Positions 57,643 to 64,000 of a stretch of DNA of 64,000 nucleotides are shown here, one piece after another. The DNA lies in NCBI GenBank assembly GCA_016710585.1, contig JADJVN010000017.1:45917-109916 (forward strand), written 5' to 3'. The DNA comes from Saprospiraceae bacterium (GTDB lineage: Bacteria > Bacteroidota > Bacteroidia > Chitinophagales > Saprospiraceae). Under the pieces are notes generated by a model, which was given only the letters and a program-made list of their open reading frames with translations, had not been told where the DNA came from and searched no databases. Each line of letters opens with the position of its first letter. The first letter of the stretch is position 1. The position numbers and the translations under genes were made by a program.

Positions 57643-59115
57643 TTACATTTTAAAAATTGAAAATGAAAGTTGAGTTTTATCAGTAAGTGTGCATTGTAGG
57701 AGATAAATACCTTTTGGTAAAGCAGAAACATTTAATTTGTTTTCTTGCAAAACTCCTTGAAGAATAATTTTTCCAAATTGGTCAATTAATTTGTATTCGC
57801 ATTGATTGTATAGCTTGGAATTAGTGTAAATGTAATCCACACAAGGGTTTGGGAAGATGTAGAATTTATCATCTTCAATGGTTGGAGTATTTACATTAGT
57901 TTGGATTTCATAAGCGCCGATAGTTGGAGGATTTTGAAATATTTTTCCATCGATGTCTTTTAGCAAAGGAAAGGAAAAAGATCTACCTGCTTTAAATGCA
58001 GGACTCCTTGATTCTAGTTTGTATAGACTACTTGCAATGATCATCGGATTGCCAATGATTTGAAAACGATCTGGAGAGGGGAGTACTGGTCCTGTCCAAT
58101 TCGTTGTATTGATCTTGTACCAAAGATTATGGTCAAATGAAAATGAATTTGGATCTGTATTTGGTCCGATATTCACTTCAATGTTGACATTGGATTCAAT
58201 GACTACAATGTTATTAAAGAATGAATTTTCTCCACAAGGAAGAAATCTCGTTGGATCGACAGTTTCTTGTAGTATTCTCATTGCCCATTTGCTTGGACGA
58301 ACTATTGTGTTGTGAAAAACTTCTACTCGTCTGCAACCAACAAATGCAATTGGCGCAATAGATCCTTCAAAGTAATTCGAGAAAACTTGAATATCACTTG
58401 CTTCACTGGTTGCATTTTGTGGTCGAAAAAATTGTAACCCTGTGCTTCCACCTAGATTTAAAGTGCGATTTACTGCATTGAAAAATTGATTCGCATAATA
58501 TCGTAAATGAGCGCTTCCTCCTTTAGCTTGAATCGCATTATCTCCAGGATTTCGAAAAAAGCAATGGTGAATTTCTCCATAATGACATCCTACCATGTCG
58601 ATGCCACTACCTCCAGGAGATCCGTTCTCAAATGAACAATTCTCGATCATAAAACTATCCAATCCTGATAATTTCAAAAGGTCGTTATTTCCAGTAGCAC
58701 TTATAGATCGAAAGATGCAATTACGGATCGTTATATGTTTTGAAGGTGTATTAATGCTTGAAGCATCGTCAATATTCATTCCATTGCCAGTCTGGAATTC
58801 GCAGATCAAATCTTCAAGAATAATATGGTTACAATCCGAAAACTGGATGCTGTTGCCTCCACCAGTGATTATTGTTTTACTTCCAACTTTGCCTTTTATG
58901 GTGATTGCTTTATTAGGAAGTCCACTTTTGTTTTGGAAGGTCAGTCCACCTGCAATTGTTGATTCTAACATTTGAATGGTATCACCTGGAAGTACGATCT
59001 GCATTGCTGAGGATAACGTTTGGTATGTTTGATTGGATCCAACGTATAGAATCCGTGCATGAGATATTTGTATCCAAATTATATAACATAACAATAGAAA
59101 TATTTTGGCTTTCAT
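57643..59115 (-). CDS. Right-handed parallel beta-helix protein with T9SS sorting domain
   Basis: A secreted 490-residue protein. The signal peptide ends around SHA; residues 25-380 form coils of a parallel beta-helix of the pectate lyase/PbH1 type (HIILEDLICEFQTGNGMNI, FMIENCSFENGSPGGSGIDM, VEVFHNTIVRPSKWAMRI). KAGRSFSFPLLKDIDGKIF and GAYE are the usual end of such proteins. The last 75 residues (FYIFPNPCVDYIYTNSKL, LPKGIYLLQCTL) are a T9SS type A domain. Polysaccharide binding or cleavage outside the cell is plausible; no catalytic residues can be assigned. It is transcribed divergently from the GH92 gene. Confidence 0.88.
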   Translation of the reverse strand: MKAKIFLLLCYIIWIQISHARILYVGSNQTYQTLSSAMQIVLPGDTIQMLESTIAGGLTFQNKSGLPNKAITIKGKVGSKTIITGGGNSIQFSDCNHIILEDLICEFQTGNGMNIDDASSINTPSKHITIRNCIFRSISATGNNDLLKLSGLDSFMIENCSFENGSPGGSGIDMVGCHYGEIHHCFFRNPGDNAIQAKGGSAHLRYYANQFFNAVNRTLNLGGSTGLQFFRPQNATSEASDIQVFSNYFEGSIAPIAFVGCRRVEVFHNTIVRPSKWAMRILQETVDPTRFLPCGENSFFNNIVVIESNVNIEVNIGPNTDPNSFSFDHNLWYKINTTNWTGPVLPSPDRFQIIGNPMIIASSLYKLESRSPAFKAGRSFSFPLLKDIDGKIFQNPPTIGAYEIQTNVNTPTIEDDKFYIFPNPCVDYIYTNSKLYNQCEYKLIDQFGKIILQGVLQENKLNVSALPKGIYLLQCTLTDKTQLSFSIFKM

Positions 59116-59276
59116 TTTTTATGATTTACTGGTGCTTGCAATATAGTTACTTTTTTAGAATAGAGATGCCATATTTAAATAAGTAATTATAAGACTAACA
59201 TTTTTCAATTTCTATAATATTCAAAGCACAGAAGTATTGCGGTGTGAAAAATTGTAAGAACTTTGTCATAGCACAT

Positions 59277-59284
59277 TATATTTG
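59277..59284 (+). promoter_or_regulatory. Bacteroidota -7 box (TATATTTG) before the GH92 gene
   Basis: TATATTTG matches TAnnTTTG and ends 4 bp before the ATG at 59289, which would give a near-leaderless transcript. It supports 59289 rather than 59244 as start. A TTG at 59252 lies 22 bp upstream, wider than the usual spacing. Confidence 0.4.
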
Positions 59285-59288
59285 CAGT

Positions 59289-61582
59289 ATGACTAAATTC
59301 AGTTCAGCATTATTTATCATTATTTTTAGCCCTTTCTTCACTGTAAATAGTGCAATAGCTCAAAAGAAAAATTTTATTCAGTATGTCAATCCATTCATTG
59401 GAACTGGCTCAATTGATAGTTTGAGTTTGTCAGGAAGTAATTTTCCAGGTGCGGTAGCTCCATTTGGATTTGTACAGTTAAGCCCTGATACCGATATTGC
59501 GCCTGAGGATCCTTGTAGTGGATATGATTTTGCAGATGATACTATTGTAGGTTTTAGTCACACTCATTTAAGTGGAACAGGTGTGGCAGATTTATTTGAC
59601 TTTTTATTTATGCCATTCCGAGGTGAGGCCCGATGGAATGCGAAGCCAAAAGCACAAGGTGAAAAAGGCTTTAGTTCTTCTTTCGATCATAAAAATGAAA
59701 AAGCAAATCCAGGTTTTTACTCTGTATTTTTAAATGATCCTAATATTGGAGTTGAGCTCACTGCAACAGAGCACTGTGGTATTCATAGGTATACAAACTA
59801 TGGTGAAAGCCCGATATCATTAATGATAGACTTAAATCATTCACTTGATAAGAAACGCTCTTATTGGTCTTGTAAAATTATTGATGCACAAATAAAAATA
59901 ATCAACGATTACACTATTGCAGGTTATCGTGTTTTGACTGGATGGGCTAATGAAAGGAGAGTTTATTTTTATGCAGAATTTTCGCATCCAATTATTAACT
60001 CTAGTGTAAAAACAGCTAATAGGATTTTAGTTAATACGAAAATTGCAAATCATAAAGATCTAAAGTTAATTGCTGATTTTAATGTTCAAACAAAATCAGC
60101 CTTACAAGTTAATGTCGGATTGTCATCTGTGAGTTATGATGGAGCAAGATCTAATCTAAAAGCAGAAGTTGGGTCAAAAAGTTTTGATTCAATCAGATCA
60201 GAGACTGAATCAAAATGGAATGATGAATTATCTGTAATTGATGTTGAAACGAGTAAAGATAAAATGGAAATTTTTTATACTGCTTTATATCATTGTTTTA
60301 TTCATCCCAATAATATAGCAGATGTGAATGGCGATTATATAAATATCAATGGTGAAAAAGTAATGCTGTAAGTAAAAGCTATTATAGCACATTCTCATTG
60401 TGGGATACTTATCGTGCTGCTCATCCTCTGTATACTTTGGTTCAAGAGAAGAGAAGTGCTGAATTTGTTAATTCAATGTTAGAACAGTACACGGAACATG
60501 GATATTTGCCCATTTGGGCCTTGTGGGGTAAAGAGACTTATTGTATGATAGGTAATCATGCAATTCCTGTTATTGTAGATGCTTATTTTAAAAAGCTTCC
60601 TAATGTTGATTGGAAAATGGCTTATGAAGCTGTTAAAAATTCTTCTGTGACATCACATCAAAATTCAGCATTTAATCTTTTGGATAAATTTGGATATTTT
60701 CCTGAAAATATAGAATCACAATCAGTTTCTATTGGACTAGAAATAGCATATAATGATTGGTGTGTTGCCCAGATGGCAAAATCATTAGGTCATGTTGAAG
60801 ATTATAATTATTTTACAAAAAGATCTAGCTATTATAAGAATTACTTTGATCCCAACATAGGCTTTTTTAGAGCAAAAGATGATAAAGGGAATTGGATTGA
60901 GCCATTTTCACCTTTAAAATATGGGGGTAACGGAGGCTATCCATTTACAGAAGGGAATGCTTGGCAATATTTATGGTATGTCCCACAGGATATTTATGGA
61001 TTTCAAAATATGTTTGGCGGTGAAAAACAGTTCCTCACAAAGCTTGATGAATTCTTTAGTTTAAATGCGAAGCCTGAGGACGTAAATGGCAATGCTTCTG
61101 GATTCATAGGTCAGTATGCTCATGGCAATGAGCCAAGTCATCATATTGCATATCTCTATAATTATACCAGCAGACCGTGGCAAGCTCAATTTTATGCTGC
61201 CAAGGTACTGAATGAACTTTACTTGAATACTGTCTCTGGTTATTCTGGAAATGAAGATTGTGGTCAAATGTCAGCATGGTATATTTTAAGTGCAATGGGT
61301 ATTTATCCTGTAAATCCTGCAAATGGAATCTATTGCTTTGGATCTCCTCAATTGAAGAAAGCTTCAATAAATTTGGCTAACAAAAAAGTTTTTACAATAA
61401 CTGCAAAGCATTCAGGTGCAGATAATATATATATCAAAGAAGTAAAATGGAATGGAAGTCCATATAGGAAAAATTATATAAGCCATGCAATGATTATGCA
61501 GGGTGGAACTCTTGAATTTATAATGACTAATACGCCAAATTTGGATATGTCTACATATGAAAAACCAATAGAGTTGCATTGA
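59289..61582 (+). CDS. GH92 family glycosidase (alpha-1,2-mannosidase-like), frameshifted
   Basis: A secreted protein of about 760 residues. The signal peptide ends IAQ, and the GH92 start signature follows: QYVNPFIGTGSIDSL, FPGAVAPFGFVQLSPDT and GFSHTHLSGTG. The second frame has FSLWDTYRAAHPLYTL, GNEPSHHIAYLYNYTSRPW and GNEDCGQMSAWYILSAMGIY, the catalytic half with the general acid Glu and the Asp base. The break is near 60355-60362; one added base gives GEKVNAVSKSYYSTFSLWD. GH92 enzymes are Ca2+-dependent exo-mannosidases acting on N-glycans and related mannans. I prefer the start at 59289 because it begins the signal peptide and follows a -7 box; 59244 is the alternative. Confidence 0.88.
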
Positions 61583-61648
61583 AATAAATTAGGAATAAAG
61601 GCCTATAAAACATTTAAAAATTTTAGAATAATCATTCCTCCATTAATT

Positions 61649-62128
61649 TTAAATTAATTTTTTATGCCAACTATCCTTTAATGGATTGAGCCAATGTTGT
61701 ATAAATTTAATTTTCGTATCAACTAGGGGGTCGAAAAACAAAGATTCTTCGTTTATGAGGTTTGAGTCCAGACTTTGTTTTAATTTTTCTTGTTCTATTG
61801 ATTTCACCATTTCATTTTCAATATAGTGAAAAATACGTCGATTGAAAAAATTGACATTATATTTTTCACCAATTGATTGAATAAATTTGACAGAAGTATC
61901 TATAGAACAGCCTCCAGGTTTATTGGATATTTCATCTACTAAAAGAACAATAAAATAATTGTGCAAAATTCCACCTGTTGCTTTTAATCCTGAGCCGTGG
62001 CTGAGCCAGTTTTTCGCGAAAGCTTGTATTCCCTGATGAATTTCTGGAATGGAATGATCAGGAATTTCTTGATCGGAACTATATATCCATACTCTTGAGT
62101 GATCTGGAAATGCTAATAAATCTAACAT
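61649..62128 (-). CDS. Bacteroidota conserved hypothetical (so-called ABC transporter ATPase)
   Basis: A 159-residue protein of a family conserved in Bacteroidota and often labelled ABC transporter ATPase, although no Walker motifs are present. FPDHSRVWIYSSDQEI, the NWLSHGSGLKATGGI core with conserved His, GGCSIDTSVKFIQSI and the end FIQHWLNPLKDSWHKKLI are the family landmarks as I recall them. It lies 6 bp after the Fe-S protein gene, its usual neighbour. The function is unknown. Confidence 0.75.
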   Translation of the reverse strand: MLDLLAFPDHSRVWIYSSDQEIPDHSIPEIHQGIQAFAKNWLSHGSGLKATGGILHNYFIVLLVDEISNKPGGCSIDTSVKFIQSIGEKYNVNFFNRRIFHYIENEMVKSIEQEKLKQSLDSNLINEESLFFDPLVDTKIKFIQHWLNPLKDSWHKKLI

Positions 62129-62134
62129 GGCTTT

Positions 62135-62911
62135 TTATTTTTTAATTCCTGATTGTAATATCATTTCTGCAAGATCATATACCATGACATCATCTTGTTT
62201 GTCCTTTGCTTTTAATCCATCTTGTAGCATGGTGATGCAAAAAGGGCAATTTGCTACGACTTTTTTTGTGTTTGTTTGTAAAATTTCTTCAGTTCTTACA
62301 ATATTTATTCTAGTATCTCCTGGCTCATCTTCTTTAAACATTTGAGAGCCACCTGCACCACAACAAAGTCCATTTGCTTTACTTCTTGTCATTTCTACAA
62401 CTTCTTTATTCAAAGCCTTCAGTATCTCTCTTGGAGCTTCATATACATTGTTTATTCGACCTAAGTAACAAGAGTCATGATAGCTTATATTTTCATTTTC
62501 ACTTTCATTGATTTTAATTTTTCCCTATTTGATTAGATTGTCAAGAAATTCAGAATAATGAATAACCTCATAGTTGCCGCCTAATTGAGGGTATTCATTT
62601 TTTATCGTATTAAAACAATGAGGACATGTGCAAACAATTTTCTTTATTCCATATTGATTTAGTGTTTCAATGTTTTGTAAGGCTAACATTTGGAAGAGAA
62701 ATTCATTCCCTGCTCTTCTTGCCGGATCTCCTGTGCATTTTTCATCCTCACCTAATATTGCATATGAATAATTTATTTCATTCAATATATTGCAAAAAGC
62801 TCTGGTGACTTTTTGGGCTCTAGCATCAAAATTGCCAGCACATCCTACCCAAAATAAAATATCTATATTCTTTCCTTCAGAAATTAATTCTGACACTATT
62901 GGAATTTTCAT
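62135..62911 (-). CDS. CCG-domain Fe-S oxidoreductase (HdrB-like), interrupted by in-frame TAG
   Basis: A protein of about 259 residues with two cysteine-rich CCG domains as in HdrB and lactate/glycolate dehydrogenase Fe-S subunits. The first half shows FWVGCAGNFDARA, GEDEKCTGDPARRAGNE and CTCPHCFNTIKNEYP; the second shows YHDSCYLGRINNVYEAPR, GLCCGAGGSQMF and NCPFCITMLQDGLK. A TAG at 62525-62527 lies in the same frame between LDNLIK and GKIKINES; CAG would restore a Gln, so one C to T change or error breaks it. Its partner, the HdrC-like protein, ends at 63906, with a DUF1028 gene in between. Confidence 0.8.
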
Positions 62912-63901
62912 TATTGTATAAGTAATTTTTTTGAACTAATTCTTCCATCAGTATATTCTATAGATAAGATATAGATTCCTGAAGGTAGATTTTTATTTAA
63001 ATTATATTCTTTATTAACTGGAATATTTTTTAGAATTGTTATCCCATTTGTACTAGTATTTAGATTGATCGATTTTATTTTTTTGCTTGATCTGAGTTGA
63101 TCACTAGTGTTTTATTTTTCGCATTATATTTCAATTTGAAATCATCAATGACTCCACATCTAATGTTGAAATTTTCTTCCATTGTTTATACCTTGTCTCT
63201 AATGAATCTATAGGATCTAAACCATCACGAGTGGATCCTACATTGATATCCAAATATAAAGAATCATCCGAATTATTTGGTTTTGCAACCCGTATAAAGG
63301 AAGATCGGGAGGATAGACCTTCGGATAAACATCTGCTATCTGCTCCCGGAATTAAGGCGCCTTTCATGCTTGCCATGAGTTTGTCCGCTAAAGATCCTTG
63401 TGCATTTAAAAATCTTTTTTCCATTGAATCTATGACATATTTGCCGATCAGTATATTTCCTTGGATGCTGTAATTCCTTCCTACTTTATGGATTTTTTCA
63501 TCAAGACAATTTGATCCAGTATAACCTTCTGAAGAAGGTTTTCCATTTGAGTCAAATAAACTTACTCCATATTGTCTAATACTTGGGTCATTTGCGACAT
63601 CATTATTCTCAAGCCAATTGATTAATTGTTTTGCATCAAGGCCATTTAATAATTGTGTTCTAGCATTTTGTTGATTTTCAGGATGCCAATAAGACTGAGT
63701 ATGTATTGCTCCTTTTCCAGGGATGATATCACTTATGATCAAGGCTTCATATCCTTCTCTGTCCAATGAAAGACAGGTAGCACCTGCACCTCCAACTTCT
63801 TTTGTAATAGTATCTATTGCAACAATTGAAAATGTATGTTGTGCAATTAAAAATCCCGCACCTCCAATTAAAAAAATTATACTTGTTAATAATTTCATCA
63901 T
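62911..63901 (-). CDS. DUF1028 secreted protein with T9SS sorting domain, frameshifted
   Basis: After a signal peptide ending LIAQ comes HTFSIVAIDTITKEVGGAGAT, the DUF1028 start; this family has an Ntn-hydrolase-like fold, and the chain would begin with the conserved His-Thr-Phe-Ser. ILIGKYVIDSMEKRF and SLADKLMASMKGAL follow. The first frame stops at 63131; with shifts near 63131-63165 and in the T7 run at 63078-63084 the sequence continues as DDFKLKYNAKNKTLVINS, IKSINLNTSTNG and LPSGIYILSIEYTDGRISS, a T9SS domain, to the TAA at 62911-62913. Its stop overlaps the next start (TAATG). The activity is unknown. Confidence 0.75.
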
Positions 63902-63905
63902 GTTT

Positions 63906-64000
63906 TTAATCTTTTGCCCATTCTGTTCTCGAAGATGAAATCGACCAAGCAGATTGACTATTTTCTAGACTATTAAACATCGGAAGCCATTCTGATGGAC
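63906..64000 (-). CDS. C-terminus of 4Fe-4S dicluster protein (HdrC-like), partial
   Basis: Only the last 31 residues are in the window: PSEWLPMFNSLENSQSAW and then ISSSRTEWAKD. The pattern WxxMFxxxExNxxxW...R..WA is the end of the large 4Fe-4S dicluster (Fe-S)-binding proteins that precede CCG-domain proteins in Bacteroidota. The stop is at 63906-63908. It is thus the likely partner of the gene at 62135-62911, with the DUF1028 gene between them. Confidence 0.65.
   Translation of the reverse strand, partial: PSEWLPMFNSLENSQSAWSISSSRTEWAKD

Noticed and set aside
61649..62128. ABC transporter ATPase, the name often given to this family
   Set aside because: No Walker A, signature or Walker B motif can be found in its 159 residues.
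56498..62527. TAG read as a sense codon (recoding) because two genes contain in-frame TAG
   Set aside because: TAG ends other intact genes here, for example the O-methyltransferase at 8494-8496 and the gene ending at 39974, and no suppressor tRNA is visible.

Overview
The window comes from an AT-rich Bacteroidota chromosome, most like the Saprospiria/Chitinophagia branch. Four things point there: many secreted proteins end in type IX secretion (T9SS) C-terminal sorting domains; LpxC and FabZ are fused in an lpxD–lpxC/fabZ–lpxA cluster; outer-membrane families typical of the phylum are present (Porin_10, an Omp85/TamA-like barrel, choice-of-anchor B); and TAnnTTTG boxes sit just upstream of several start codons. 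I found no rRNA, tRNA or CRISPR array.

Layout. 0–20 kb is mostly housekeeping: the tail of a RicT/PSP1 protein, dihydrolipoamide dehydrogenase, a membrane-anchored MutS-like ATPase, a GT-C glycosyltransferase, a class V aminotransferase, an O-methyltransferase, a split FemAB-like protein, an Omp85 barrel, HemW, a putative porin, an anchor-B T9SS protein, FabI, RecN and a TPR/GT-C membrane protein. 20–25 kb holds the lipid A cluster with an ABC ATPase, a 392-bp element with terminal inverted repeats, MsrB and a DoxX protein. 25.1–28.9 kb is a tandem cluster of SBBP-type beta-propeller T9SS genes whose frames break every few dozen bases. 29–40 kb holds PlsC, a YyaL/DUF255 protein, a second TPR/GT-C protein, secreted proteins and lipoproteins, a metal-binding HMA protein, a T9SS esterase and two copies of a second MITE-like repeat.

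40.7–57.6 kb is an accessory island, visibly richer in G+C than its surroundings in the restriction genes. It carries a type I restriction-modification set (hsdM, a DUF1016 remnant, hsdS, hsdR), an AAA ATPase remnant, an outer-membrane barrel, and a six-gene operon that I read as a MoxR–vWA–beta-propeller (bpX) ternary system. That operon is a predicted NTP-dependent conflict system. Here it has a ribosomal L7/L12 C-terminal-like domain at the end of one component, a shortened propeller and an amber stop inside its last gene. 57.6–64 kb returns to secreted and housekeeping genes: a beta-helix T9SS protein, a GH92 mannosidase, and an HdrB/HdrC-like Fe-S pair with a DUF1028 T9SS gene between them.

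About fifteen genes are interrupted by single-base indels, mostly in A/T homopolymers and in both directions, and two more by in-frame TAG codons. The even spread over housekeeping and accessory genes makes consensus errors of an unpolished assembly the simplest explanation for most of them. Internal deletions, as in DUF1016 and the AAA remnant, look like real decay. For frameshifted genes I give the span of the reconstructed gene and the position of the break.
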